Source: Candidatus Omnitrophota bacterium (lineage in GTDB: Bacteria > Omnitrophota > Gorgyraeia > JAUYCX01). From it: a stretch of DNA of 64,000 nucleotides. Under the pieces are notes generated by a model. It saw only the letters and a list, made by a program, of their open reading frames with translations, was not told where the DNA came from and did no database searches. Positions 54,138 through 62,665 of this stretch are shown here, piece by piece. The number at the start of each line of letters is the position of its first letter. The stretch's first letter is position 1. Location: NCBI GenBank assembly GCA_030692045.1, contig JAUYCX010000045.1:94086-158085 (forward strand), given 5' to 3'. Position numbers and translations under genes: made by a program.

Positions 54138-54174
54138 GACACAATCCGCCGCGAAACTTGGCGGATTGTTTGTC
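54138..54174. repeat. Hairpin repeat between FprA and the zinc-ribbon gene
   Basis: GACA + CAATCCGCC (54138-54150) pairs with GGCGGATTG + TGTC (54160-54174, with a two-base bulge); the loop is 9 nt. The flank TGTCGGAATT is the same as beside the hairpin at 51017, which marks it as a family member. It lies directly after the FprA stop on the minus strand and may also serve as a terminator, though no T-run follows. Confidence 0.6.
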
Positions 54175-54178
54175 GGAA

Positions 54179-55366
54179 TTATTTAATTTTCTTAATTATC
54201 CCTTCAGCAAATCTTCTGCAGCTGGCTAAATCCTCTTCATTCGGCGTATACTTTACCTCTAAACCGGGCTCAACTACTAAACAACCCGCTTTTTTCAAAA
54301 CTTCATTTATTCCCCCAACAGCCCCCCCTGCCCAACCGTGAGAACCAAATGCCGCCGCAATCCTCCCCTTAGGCTGCAAGCCTTTTAAAAACTCCAAAAA
54401 CCCTGCGGTGTTGGGAAGCATATCGTTATCGTGGGTAGAGCTGCCGATAAGTATTGCCTTTGCGTCAAGCATATCTGCAATAATATCCGTCCTATCGGTA
54501 TCTGGAATGCTATAAATTAGCGTTTCAATACCTTTTTCCATAAAAGTTTCGGAAATTGCCTGCGCCATTTTGCGGGTGGCGCCCCACATCGTCTCGTAGG
54601 CGATAATAACCTTGTCCTTAGTTTCGTTAGATGCCCAGTTCAAGTACGCCTCGACAATCTTTAAGGGATTTTTTCTCCAGATAACGCCGTGGCTAGGCGC
54701 AATCATATCAATCTTTATCTGGGAATCGATTATTTCTTGAATCTTCTTTTTAATTACCGCCCCCAATGGCCAAAGTATATTTGCATAATACTTTGATGCT
54801 TCATCCATAATAATAGTTTCATCTACTTCGTCATTAAATCTCTTGCTGGTTGCCAGATGCTGGCCAAAGGCGTCATTTGGAAGTAGCAAGGAGTCTTCGG
54901 GTATATAAGTAAACATACTGTCAGGCCAATGAATCATTGGCGCTTCAATAAATCTTAAGGTTCTTTTACCTAACTTAACCGTATCGCCGGTTTTTACCAC
55001 CTGAAAATCCCAATTGCCATAGTAGTGCCGAATTAAACCCTCCTTACCTTTGGCAGAACAAACTACCTTTGCTTTAGGTTGCAATTCCATAATTATCGGT
55101 ACTGCTCCTGAATGGTCTGTTTCAATATGGTTAACCACCATGTAGTCGATCTTTTTAGGGTCAACTATCTCTTTTATCCGGTCCAGCATCTCCTGATAAA
55201 ATGGGCCGTATACAGCGTCGATTAATGCAATTTTATCGTCTACAATAAGATAGGCATTATAAGTAGTGCCCCTGCGGGTTTCATAGGTGTGGCCGTGAAA
55301 GGTGCGTATATCCCAGTCAATTGCTCCTACCCAATAAATACCTTTAACAACTTCTATGGCTTTCAT
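54179..55366 (-). CDS. fprA: Flavodiiron protein (oxygen/NO reductase)
   Basis: A 395-residue enzyme that reduces oxygen (or NO) to water (or N2O) with electrons from rubredoxin. The metallo-beta-lactamase domain (1-250) has the diiron motif [10 protein letters not shown] (near 81-90), a further ligand in [13 protein letters not shown], and PSHGVIWR. The flavodoxin domain (about 255-395) has [15 protein letters not shown] and [12 protein letters not shown]. Start ATG overlaps the rubredoxin stop as ATGA, so the two are coupled, consistent with their working as a pair. Confidence 0.93.
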   Translation of the reverse strand: MKAIEVVKGIYWVGAIDWDIRTFHGHTYETRRGTTYNAYLIVDDKIALIDAVYGPFYQEMLDRIKEIVDPKKIDYMVVNHIETDHSGAVPIIMELQPKAKVVCSAKGKEGLIRHYYGNWDFQVVKTGDTVKLGKRTLRFIEAPMIHWPDSMFTYIPEDSLLLPNDAFGQHLATSKRFNDEVDETIIMDEASKYYANILWPLGAVIKKKIQEIIDSQIKIDMIAPSHGVIWRKNPLKIVEAYLNWASNETKDKVIIAYETMWGATRKMAQAISETFMEKGIETLIYSIPDTDRTDIIADMLDAKAILIGSSTHDNDMLPNTAGFLEFLKGLQPKGRIAAAFGSHGWAGGAVGGINEVLKKAGCLVVEPGLEVKYTPNEEDLASCRRFAEGIIKKIK

Positions 55367-55524
55367 ATTACCCTCTCAAACATAGACTTATCCACACCGC
55401 ACTCTGGACAAACCCAGGTATCTGGCAAATCTGAAAATGGTGTTCCAGGCGCAATCCCTTGCGTAGAGTCACCTTTGGCTGGGTCGTAAATGTAACCACA
55501 GACGGTGCAACGGTATTTGTCCAT
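55363..55524 (-). CDS. Rubredoxin, 53 aa
   Basis: Read by hand from ATG 55524: [19 protein letters not shown], a middle with [14 protein letters not shown], ending MFERVI. Both CxxCG knuckles (residues 6-10 and 39-43) and the conserved aromatic residues are present. It donates electrons to the flavodiiron protein encoded in the overlapping gene. The stop TGA shares two bases with the next ATG. Confidence 0.94.
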   Translation of the reverse strand: MDKYRCTVCGYIYDPAKGDSTQGIAPGTPFSDLPDTWVCPECGVDKSMFERVI

Positions 55525-55567
55525 TTTAAACCAACCTGTTTTTATGGTCTCTTTAACTAAATTGGTT

Positions 55568-55686
55568 AAACTCTAAATCCTAAACAAATCCAAAATCCTA
55601 AACCCAAAATCCAAAACAATAGTTTTAGAGTTTTGAATTTTGAGTTTTGAGTTTGTTTAGGGTTTAGTGTTTCGGATTTAGGGTTT
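55568..55686. repeat. Long imperfect inverted repeat with TTTAGGG-like units
   Basis: Gap between the rubredoxin and porB genes. The 19-nt left arm (55568-55586) and right arm (55668-55686) are complementary at 17 of 19 positions. The left half is rich in CTAAA/CCAAAA units, the right half in TTTAGGG and GAGTTTTGA units. There is no open frame of note. Likely an intergenic repeat that forms a 119-nt hairpin. Confidence 0.6.
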
Positions 55687-55690
55687 AATT

Positions 55691-56575
55691 TCATTTTAAA
55701 TTAACAGTATCTACTAAGCCGTATTTCTGGATATTATTGTCGGCAATTTCCTGAACTAATTTTACCTGTTCAGGTGAGCTTAAAAGATGTTTGAATCTTC
55801 CTTGAATTTTTAAATATTCTTCTACTGGTTTGGGCTTTATTTTTCTAACCGTTGCAAGCTTTCCATTTTCATATTCAATGATTGGATAAAGCCCGGTTTC
55901 AACTGCCAGCTTAGCCACCTCGAGAGTATCATATGATTCGTGGCGCCAACCCAAGGGGCAGGGTACATGTATCTGTATGTATTTTGGGCCCTTTATTGAC
56001 AATGCCTTTTTAACTTTCTTTTGAATATCCGCAATATTAGCAACAGAAGCGGTTGCCACATACGGTATTGCGTGGGCATTGGCAATCTCTGGCATAGGTT
56101 TTTTGAATTTTATATTTCCGAAGGACTGTGCGCCTGACGGAGAGGTTGTGGTATTTGCAGCAAAAGGGGTTAAGCCGCTTCGCTGAGCGCCCGTATTCAT
56201 ATAGGCCTCATTGTCGTAACAAACATATAGAATATCATGGCCTCTTTCCCACATTCCCGATAGCGCCTGAAACCCAATATCAGCGGTTCCTCCGTCGCCA
56301 GCCTGAGCAATAACATTAATTTTATCCTTTATGCCTAAATAAATAAGAGCTGACTCTACGCCTGATGCAACTGCTGCGGCATTTTCAAATAAAGAATGTA
56401 TCCAGGGAACCTCCCAAGCACTTTCCGGATATCTGGTGGTAAAAACCTCTAAGCACCCTGTATTATTGCAGACAATAGTATTTGGCCCAGCAGCATCAAT
56501 GACTAATCGAGCAGCAATTGCCTGTCCGCAGCCAGCGCAAGCAGTATGCCCTGGAGAAAGTAAAGTCTTAGCCAT
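55691..56575 (-). CDS. porB: Pyruvate:ferredoxin oxidoreductase, beta subunit
   Basis: A 294-residue TPP-binding subunit. CAGCGQAIAARL and NNTGCLEVF hold the cluster cysteines; IAQAGDGGTADIGFQAL and CYDNEAYMNTGAQRSGLTP form the TPP site (GDGG...N). It oxidises pyruvate to acetyl-CoA with the alpha subunit and passes electrons to the delta subunit. It is the last gene in the order C-D-A-B, as in Thermotoga-type four-subunit enzymes, and overlaps porA by 1 bp. Confidence 0.92.
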   Translation of the reverse strand: MAKTLLSPGHTACAGCGQAIAARLVIDAAGPNTIVCNNTGCLEVFTTRYPESAWEVPWIHSLFENAAAVASGVESALIYLGIKDKINVIAQAGDGGTADIGFQALSGMWERGHDILYVCYDNEAYMNTGAQRSGLTPFAANTTTSPSGAQSFGNIKFKKPMPEIANAHAIPYVATASVANIADIQKKVKKALSIKGPKYIQIHVPCPLGWRHESYDTLEVAKLAVETGLYPIIEYENGKLATVRKIKPKPVEEYLKIQGRFKHLLSSPEQVKLVQEIADNNIQKYGLVDTVNLK

Positions 56576-57747
56576 TATTTAGTCTCCAAAAGATTTTCCT
56601 TAACACCCATAAATTCGCAATCAGTTTGTTTTTCTAAAAGACGATTAAATATTTCACGGATTGATGACTTAGTAATATCTCGTCCACCTAAGCCAATTAC
56701 AAATCCGCTAATCTTTGGCTGATTATCGCTTCCCTGAAATACGCTTAACAAATCTGTGTAAAGCGGCCCATATGCACCTAAAGAAATTGACTTATCCAAA
56801 ACTCCAATCTCTGGAATATCTTTTAAGGCCTCATAAATTGTTTGTTTGGGAAATGGTCTATAAGTTGTGATTTTTAAAGCCCCAACCTTTTTGCCTTCAT
56901 TCCTTAAGTCGTCAACTGTGTCTTTAATTGTGCCAACAACTGAGCCCATTGCAACAATAACCTGTTTTGCGCCTTCCAATTTATAACCTTCAACCAAGCC
57001 GCTGGGCGTTCTTGAAAAAATCTTTTTAAATTCTGCATTGATTTGAGGGATTAAATTCAAAACAACCTCTTGGGTCTTTTGAATTGCATAGCGCGTCTCA
57101 AGATAATAATCCGGGTCAGCCAAAAAACCCAAGGTCATAGGATTTTCTGGGTCAAGTTTATATAAAGGTTCGTAAGGAGGTAAGAATTTATCCACTAATT
57201 CCTGCTCCGGGATATCCGCGGCCTCAACGCCATGAGTTAAAATATATCCATCCATATTTATCATTACTGGAAGCATTATCTGGTGGTCTTCGCTTAAACG
57301 ATAGCCCATAATATGCAAATCAACGGCCTCTTGATTATTCTCAGCAAATTGTATAATCCAGCCACTGTCCCTAACTGTCATCACATCCTGCTGGTCATTC
57401 CAGATATTGATGGGCGCAGAAATTGCCCGGTTAGCACAGGTTAAAACCAAGGGCAATCTCATTCCCGCAATATTAAAAATAACTTCTGCCATATACAAAA
57501 GTCCTTGCGAACTTGTGGCTGTAAAGCTACGCACGCCTGTTGCCACAGCACCCAAAACCAAAGAAGCTGCAGAGTGTTCACTCTCCACATTCACAAACTG
57601 GCTGTTTAACTCTCCGTTAGACACCATTGTTGCCAATTCCTCTACGATATGCGTCTGAGGAGTAATTGGATATGCAGAAATTACTCCGGGCTTACACAGC
57701 TTTACGGCCTTGGCAACAGCTAAAGAACCTTCAATAAATTCTTTCAT
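56575..57747 (-). CDS. porA: Pyruvate:ferredoxin oxidoreductase, alpha subunit
   Basis: A 390-residue subunit with SAYPITPQTHIVEELA, ESEHSAASLVLGAVATG, FTATSSQGLLYMAEVIFN and LGAYGPLYTDL, the pattern of the pyrimidine-binding half of the 2-oxoacid:ferredoxin oxidoreductases. Substrate choice between pyruvate and branched oxoacids is not fixed by motif; pyruvate is the usual one for this size and order. Start overlaps the delta gene by 1 bp. Confidence 0.9.
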   Translation of the reverse strand: MKEFIEGSLAVAKAVKLCKPGVISAYPITPQTHIVEELATMVSNGELNSQFVNVESEHSAASLVLGAVATGVRSFTATSSQGLLYMAEVIFNIAGMRLPLVLTCANRAISAPINIWNDQQDVMTVRDSGWIIQFAENNQEAVDLHIMGYRLSEDHQIMLPVMINMDGYILTHGVEAADIPEQELVDKFLPPYEPLYKLDPENPMTLGFLADPDYYLETRYAIQKTQEVVLNLIPQINAEFKKIFSRTPSGLVEGYKLEGAKQVIVAMGSVVGTIKDTVDDLRNEGKKVGALKITTYRPFPKQTIYEALKDIPEIGVLDKSISLGAYGPLYTDLLSVFQGSDNQPKISGFVIGLGGRDITKSSIREIFNRLLEKQTDCEFMGVKENLLETK

Positions 57748-58001
57748 TATTTTTCTTTTTCCATCACAATATCTTTTTTAGGACAAATAATTGCGCAACC
57801 ACCGCAGCCCTTGCAATATTCCAAATCACAAATATAAGTATTCTTATCCTCGCCTTTAATGCAGCCTTCAGGGCAAAACAAAAGACACATATTGCAGGCA
57901 ATGCAGTTTTTCTGCAGGAATTTTGGTTTTTGCTCTGTGCGCCAAGATCCGGTTTTGTTGGCGCGGCTCTTGCCTGGTTTTGCTACTTTTGCTGCGAACA
58001 T
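57747..58001 (-). CDS. porD: Pyruvate:ferredoxin oxidoreductase, delta subunit
   Basis: An 84-residue ferredoxin-like subunit with two [4Fe-4S] sites: NCIACNMCLLFCPEGC and YCKGCGGCAIICPKKDI. The N-terminal GSWRTEQKPKF is typical of PorD. It transfers electrons from the TPP subunit to free ferredoxin. Its ATG directly follows the gamma subunit stop. Confidence 0.93.
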   Translation of the reverse strand: MFAAKVAKPGKSRANKTGSWRTEQKPKFLQKNCIACNMCLLFCPEGCIKGEDKNTYICDLEYCKGCGGCAIICPKKDIVMEKEK

Positions 58002-58547
58002 TTATTTTAATCCCTTTATATACTCAAATCCGCGTTTGGCTGCTTCGATATTTAAATCTGCTATCTTACCAGAAAAACGCTTTTTTATTGCCTGACTTAA
58101 AGAATCTAAATCAAACTCGCCTGTTGCAGCGGCAAAAGCACCTAAAAGGGCAGTGTTACCTAAAGGTCTAGCGATTACCTCCTGAGCAATTTTGTTTGCC
58201 GGCACAACATAAATCTTTTGCTTGCCCTGTTTTTGCGGTAAAGTCAAGTCTTCGCGTTCATTAATAACTGCTATACCATCTGGTTTAAAACCAGTAAAAC
58301 AGTCAAATCCTCGCATTAAAGTAGCATCCATTATTATAATGTAGTCTGGCTCATAAACTTGACTGCGCAGGCGAATTGGTTCAGCATCAAATCTTACAAA
58401 AGCATTCATTGGCGCACCCATACGGGCTGCGCCAAAACTGGGAAAGGCATAAGCAAATTTCCCCTTAAGAAATAATGCCTGACCTAAAATTGTGGCAGTG
58501 GTAATTGCCCCCTGCCCAGCGCGGGCATGGATGCGGATTTCTTTCAT
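58002..58547 (-). CDS. porC: Pyruvate:ferredoxin oxidoreductase, gamma subunit
   Basis: A 181-residue subunit, start MKEIRIHARAGQGAITTATIL; the AGQG and FPSFGAARMGAPMNAFVRF stretches are those of the gamma domain, which contributes to CoA binding. It is the first gene of the por operon, behind the promoter at 58585-58613. Confidence 0.92.
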   Translation of the reverse strand: MKEIRIHARAGQGAITTATILGQALFLKGKFAYAFPSFGAARMGAPMNAFVRFDAEPIRLRSQVYEPDYIIIMDATLMRGFDCFTGFKPDGIAVINEREDLTLPQKQGKQKIYVVPANKIAQEVIARPLGNTALLGAFAAATGEFDLDSLSQAIKKRFSGKIADLNIEAAKRGFEYIKGLK

Positions 58548-58584
58548 TTTTTAACCTTGAGGATTTTTAATAAAAGGTTGTTGT

Positions 58585-58613
58585 ATTATATTAAAATGCC
58601 TCGATTAAATCAA
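58585..58613 (-). promoter_or_regulatory. Sigma-70-type promoter of the por operon
   Basis: Minus strand: TTGATT (58613-58608), 17-nt spacer, TATAAT (58590-58585). The leader to ATG 58547 is about 30 nt and contains AAGG before the start. Unlike three other promoters in this window it gives a normal leader. Confidence 0.72.
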
Positions 58614-58641
58614 GTTTTTTTTGGCAAGAGCCTTTTTTGGC

Positions 58642-60018
58642 TTAAGGTGCGTTCTTCATCCTCTGTTTAAGGCTATTTAAGAAATCATCTCTTAATGCCT
58701 TAAGCCCAGGGCTAATTAAAACAGGATATTTTTGAGCATTATTTATGCGCTTGAATTTTTTAGGTAAGCAGTCTAAGTTTTCCTTTGTTACTTTACGTAT
58801 TTCATTTAAGCTTGGACTCTTATATATAAATTTGCCATTTTCTACCACTTTAATTAGCAGCGGGGTGCCTTCTATTGATTCGTTTTCTAAAGCCAAGATA
58901 TCTTTTTCAAATTGACCTTTTTTATCCATTATGCGAAAAATCTGTTTTCTCCCAGGGAAGGTTAACTTATCTTTGCTAAGTTTCATTGTGGGGATAAAAT
59001 TACCATTCTCATCACTTACCTCGCTAATCTTATAAATCACATCACAGTAGGGAGCATCACTGGAAGTGCCCATATTGGTTCCCACTCCAAAATTGTCAAT
59101 TCTGGCTTTGCGCTTTAACAACCTCTCAATTTTATACTCATCCAAATTGCCGCTTGCGAATATCTTCACATAAGAAAGACCTGCTTTATTCAACTGAACC
59201 CTTACCTTCTGAGAAATAGAAGCCAAGTCTCCGCTATCCAGGCGTACTGCCAAAAGCCGATGTCCCTTTGCTTCTAATTCCTTTGCCACTGTGATTGCAT
59301 TTCTTAAACCCTTTAAATTATCATAAGTGTCTATAAGTAGTGTTGAGTTATTAGGAAAGGTTTTGGTAAATGACTGAAATGCCTTTAACTCTTCTTTGAA
59401 GCTCATTACATATGAATGCGCCATTGTACCTGCAACTGGAATTTGGTAAATTTTTCCAGCCAGGCAATTGGAAGTGCCAAGGCAACCTGCAATATAACTT
59501 GCGCGAGCAACCTTAATTGCAGCAGAAACACCCTGTGTGCGGCGCAAGGAAAAATCAAAAACACCCTTGCCCTTTGCCGCATAAACTACCCTCGAGGCTT
59601 TAGTAGCAATGGTAGTCTGAAGGTTAATGCTATTTAAAAGAAAACTCTCAATTATCTGCGCCTCAATAATTGGAGCAACCACCTTAATAACCGGCTCGTT
59701 AGGAAAGAATATGGTTCCCTCTGGTAGAGCGAAAATACTTCCCCTAAATTTTAAATTTCCTAAAAAATTTAAGAAATCATCTTTAAAAATCTTTAAGTTC
59801 TTAAGATAATCTAAAGACTCTAAATCAAAATGAAGCTCTTTTAAATATTCCAAACAATCCTCTAAACCACAAGCCACAAAATAAGAGCGGTTCTTTGGGC
59901 TTCGACGGATAAATAAATCAAACACAGCCTGTGTATTAAGTTTATGTTCAAAGTAGCCAGCTGTCATAGTTAGTTCATAAAAATCAGTTAGCAGGGAATA
60001 ATTATTTATTCTCATCAT
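58642..60018 (-). CDS. pncB: Nicotinate phosphoribosyltransferase
   Basis: A 458-residue enzyme that joins nicotinate and PRPP in the NAD salvage pathway. Seen: LLTDFYELTMTAGYF at the start, FDFSLRRTQGVSAA, and GTMAHSYVMSF with the His that is phosphorylated in this family; VRLDSGDLASIS and NFGVGTNMGTS are the substrate-binding loops. Length is usual for the family. Second codon ATG (60015) is an equal start. Confidence 0.93.
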   Translation of the reverse strand: MMRINNYSLLTDFYELTMTAGYFEHKLNTQAVFDLFIRRSPKNRSYFVACGLEDCLEYLKELHFDLESLDYLKNLKIFKDDFLNFLGNLKFRGSIFALPEGTIFFPNEPVIKVVAPIIEAQIIESFLLNSINLQTTIATKASRVVYAAKGKGVFDFSLRRTQGVSAAIKVARASYIAGCLGTSNCLAGKIYQIPVAGTMAHSYVMSFKEELKAFQSFTKTFPNNSTLLIDTYDNLKGLRNAITVAKELEAKGHRLLAVRLDSGDLASISQKVRVQLNKAGLSYVKIFASGNLDEYKIERLLKRKARIDNFGVGTNMGTSSDAPYCDVIYKISEVSDENGNFIPTMKLSKDKLTFPGRKQIFRIMDKKGQFEKDILALENESIEGTPLLIKVVENGKFIYKSPSLNEIRKVTKENLDCLPKKFKRINNAQKYPVLISPGLKALRDDFLNSLKQRMKNAP

Positions 60019-60030
60019 TTTTTTATTAAC

Positions 60031-60534
60031 TTAGATTTTGTCTTTAAAAAGGATTGTTTCGTAGTCTTCTGGCAGGGAATATGTCTTAAGACTTACCTTT
60101 CCATATCTATCTATAAGAAAAAATGTAGGTACACCAACTACTCCGTAAGGCTCAACCAATGCCTCAGCCTCGTCTAAAAGCACAATTAAATTATAATTAT
60201 GTTCTTTCATATAAGATTTAACCAGTGATTTACGTTCGCCTAAATCAACAGTGATAATTTCTGCCCCTTTTGACTTTAAACTAGAGGATATTTCGTTTAG
60301 TTGCTTTATTGCTGTTCTGCAATGCGGGCACCAGGTTGCCCAGAAAAATAAGACAACAGGCTGTTTACCAAAAAAATCCGTTGAGCTAACCTCTTTCTCA
60401 TTCAAATCCATTAGAGAAAATGCAGGCGCGGGTTTACCACTCAAAACATCCCTTTCTACGTTTGCCATTGCAAAACAATTTCCCACACCTAAAACTACCA
60501 GTAATAAAGCCGCCAATCTAATTAAATTTTTCAC
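60031..60534 (-). CDS. TlpA/ResA-type periplasmic thioredoxin
   Basis: A 167-residue protein with an N-terminal signal segment (LAALLLVVLGVGNCFAMA) and a thioredoxin fold: GKPAPAFSLMDLNEKEVSS, VVLFFWATWCPHCRTAI (active site CPHC), GVVGVPTFFLIDRYG. It would pass electrons received from CcdA to periplasmic partners, such as cytochromes or disulphides. Start overlaps the ccdA stop by 4 bp. Confidence 0.87.
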   Translation of the reverse strand: MKNLIRLAALLLVVLGVGNCFAMANVERDVLSGKPAPAFSLMDLNEKEVSSTDFFGKQPVVLFFWATWCPHCRTAIKQLNEISSSLKSKGAEIITVDLGERKSLVKSYMKEHNYNLIVLLDEAEALVEPYGVVGVPTFFLIDRYGKVSLKTYSLPEDYETILFKDKI

Positions 60535-61202
60535 ATCCGCCTCCCTGCTTGAATTAAGAAATACTCCCCTGCCACAATTAAAATTATCCCGCCTATTATT
60601 TTTATTCTAACTAACCATTCGCCTGATTTAGGTAAGCCTAATAAAACAGAACCAAAGGTGCCTACCAAAATAAGTAAGGCGCCTACTCCATAAGCAAAGC
60701 TAAATAATAAACTCATACCAAAAATTAAATTTTGTTTTGTAGCTACATAAACTAAAATTGCTCCTAATGCCGGAGCAGTGCAAGGTCCAACCACTAAACC
60801 TGAAATCATCCCAAACAAAAAAACACTCAATTGGCTAGTGATTTTAATTCTATTGTGCAAATACAGGCCAAATACTGGTATATCAAAAACGCCCAAGAAA
60901 GATAAGCCAAACAGGACAAATACATTTCCTGCAATAATGTAAGAAACTGGGTGCGTGGCAATTTGTCCAAATAACTTTCCGGTAAACGCGGCAAAGGCGC
61001 CTAAGATAGAGTAGGTAACTGCTAAACCTAAAACATAAATACAGCTTAGCCTAAAACCTTTTAATTTAGAGCCTTTACTTTCAATACCAATAAAGCTTAA
61101 GGTTATTGGGGCTAAGGGATAAACGCAAGGCGAGAAACTTACCAACACTCCTGCACCAAAAGCCAAAAACAAATCCCTAATTATATTACTTGAGTGAAGC
61201 AT
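60531..61202 (-). CDS. ccdA: CcdA/DsbD-type membrane electron-transfer protein
   Basis: A 223-residue protein with six membrane spans and two conserved cysteines in FSPCVYPLAPITL (near 25) and VVGPCTAPALGAI (near 140), the redox-active pair of CcdA/DsbD-beta. It carries reducing power from cytoplasmic thioredoxin across the membrane to the TlpA-like protein next door. Confidence 0.9.
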   Translation of the reverse strand: MLHSSNIIRDLFLAFGAGVLVSFSPCVYPLAPITLSFIGIESKGSKLKGFRLSCIYVLGLAVTYSILGAFAAFTGKLFGQIATHPVSYIIAGNVFVLFGLSFLGVFDIPVFGLYLHNRIKITSQLSVFLFGMISGLVVGPCTAPALGAILVYVATKQNLIFGMSLLFSFAYGVGALLILVGTFGSVLLGLPKSGEWLVRIKIIGGIILIVAGEYFLIQAGRRM

Positions 61203-61219
61203 TTAACCACCTCAAATGA

Positions 61220-61437
61220 GCAGACGATTTATGGAACACGTAGTGTGACATAAATTGTAGGACGAAGTCCGTCTGCGAATTTGACCCAGCACTAATTTTT
61301 GAAAGAACGCTTTATTAGGAACAAACGGTAAACTTAGTAATCACCACAACTATTTTGCACAACGCACTATTACAAAAATTAGTGCTGGGTAAGTTCGTGC
61401 AGACAACTTACATCACTTCGTTCTGTAAGTTGTGCAC
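61220..61437. repeat. Composite repeat, copy 2
   Basis: Same layout as the copy at 50981-51193. Left: outer stem GCAGACG/CGTCTGC (61220-61226 with 61270-61276), inner hairpins ATTTATG/CATAAAT and GGAC-GAA-GTCC. Middle: a perfect 17-bp inverted pair, CCCAGCACTAATTTTTG (61285-61301) with 61373-61389, enclosing 71 bp. Right: hairpin ACAACTTACA/TGTAAGTTGT (61403-61412 with 61424-61433). The right hairpin also encodes the last residues and stop of cutA. Confidence 0.75.
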
Positions 61438-61736
61438 TCACTTAACCACCTCAAATAATCTCTTTCACCTGCAATTATAGGCAGAGCTATTATTTCTGGC
61501 ACATCATAGCTGTGCATTGATTTTACAAGCTTTGCTATTTTTTTAAAAAGTAACCGCTTTGTTTTTAAAAATATTAGAATCTCATTAGCATTGTCGATTT
61601 TCCCCTGCCACCAGAACTTTGAAGAAACGCCTTCAATTATATTTGCGCAGGCAGCTAATTTCTTTTTAATTGCTGCCTGCGCAATTTTTTCCGCCTCTTT
61701 TTTATTTGCGCAACTTATAATAATCAAAACATTCAT
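61413..61736 (-). CDS. cutA: CutA family protein
   Basis: A 107-residue trimeric-type small protein: IIISCANKKEAEKIAQAAIKK, AACANIIEGVSSKFWWQGKI, EILIFLKTKRLLF, HSYDVPEIIALPI, RDYLRWLSE. CutA binds divalent metal and has no firm role. The last residues (CTTYRTK) and the stop are encoded by the arm of the repeat at 61220-61437, so the tail looks altered by insertion of the repeat. Confidence 0.87.
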   Translation of the reverse strand: MNVLIIISCANKKEAEKIAQAAIKKKLAACANIIEGVSSKFWWQGKIDNANEILIFLKTKRLLFKKIAKLVKSMHSYDVPEIIALPIIAGERDYLRWLSECTTYRTK

Positions 61737-61759
61737 TAAAATTCTTTCCAGAATTATCC

Positions 61760-62662
61760 TTATTTCTTCTGCGACAAATACCGAAACGCGCTTAAAACCG
61801 CTTTTGCCCCTTCTCCTGCGGCAATGATAATCTGTTTTTCCAGTACATTTGTCACATCTCCGCAGGCAAAGATTCCTTCTGCACTTGTTTGATTTTGTGC
61901 ATCAATAATTATCTCGCCATATTTATTTTTTTCCACAAAATCGATAAAATTACAGCTGGGGATTGACCCAATCTCCACAAATATGCCCTGCACATCCAAA
62001 GAAATTTCTTTATTATCCTTTTCGAGTTTTATTGCCTTTACAAATTTATCCCCAGAAATCTCTTTGGTTTTTGCCAAATTAAATATTTGAACTTTTTGTG
62101 ATGCTTCAACCTTCTGGCGCATTATAGCATCGCCGCCTAATTGCGGATTTATGTTTATGAGATAAATTTTTTCGGCAATTTTAATCAGCTGCAATGTTGC
62201 ATCTAAAGCGGAATTTCCACCGCCGATAACCGCAACATTTTTTTCTCTAAATAGCGGGGCATCACAGGTAGCACAATAGCTTATTCCGCGATTTTTAAAT
62301 TGCTCCTCACCGGGTACATTTAAAAATCGCGGCTGTTTCCCTGAAGCAATAATCAAAGATTTCGTTTCATATGAATCCTTATCGGTTGCAACAGAAATTA
62401 CATCTGCCTTATTTTCAACCCTCTTTACGCTTTCAGGACTCTTCAACTCTACATTGAACTGACGCATATGTTCTTCAAACTTCTGGGTTAGTTGTGGACC
62501 AGTAATAAATTGATAGCCGGTATAATTCTCAACATCCCCAGACCAGGCAGTTTGTCCTCCCACATCCTGACTAATAACAATAAAGTTAATGCCCTTTCTT
62601 GCAGCATAGACTGCTGAGGTTATACCTCCCGGCCCTGCACCAATTATAATTAACTCATACAT
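61760..62662 (-). CDS. trxB: Thioredoxin reductase-like flavoprotein
   Basis: A 300-residue FAD enzyme: IIGAGPGGITSAVYAARKG (FAD), active site CATCDAP (near 133), NAD(P)-site VIGGGNSALDATLQL and the C-terminal FAD motif GIFACGDVT. The HRRxxxR motif that recognises the NADPH phosphate is absent; the place reads LININPQLGGD, as in AhpF-like, NADH-using relatives. It lies 3 bp from the glutaredoxin gene and should reduce that or the thioredoxin-like protein. Confidence 0.9.
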   Translation of the reverse strand: MYELIIIGAGPGGITSAVYAARKGINFIVISQDVGGQTAWSGDVENYTGYQFITGPQLTQKFEEHMRQFNVELKSPESVKRVENKADVISVATDKDSYETKSLIIASGKQPRFLNVPGEEQFKNRGISYCATCDAPLFREKNVAVIGGGNSALDATLQLIKIAEKIYLININPQLGGDAIMRQKVEASQKVQIFNLAKTKEISGDKFVKAIKLEKDNKEISLDVQGIFVEIGSIPSCNFIDFVEKNKYGEIIIDAQNQTSAEGIFACGDVTNVLEKQIIIAAGEGAKAVLSAFRYLSQKK

Positions 62663-62665
62663 ATT

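Noticed and set aside
53390..54174. Simple rho-independent terminators
   Set aside because: The hairpins lack a following T-run on the relevant strand and share sequence with hairpins in other positions, so a repeat family explains them better.
55568..55686. True telomeric repeat or eukaryotic contamination
   Set aside because: The heptamers are few, imperfect and arranged as an inverted repeat between bacterial operons.
58614..58641. AGCC-T6-GGCT palindrome as terminator of pncB
   Set aside because: The T-run lies on the plus strand, where no gene ends; on the minus strand it would be an A-run.
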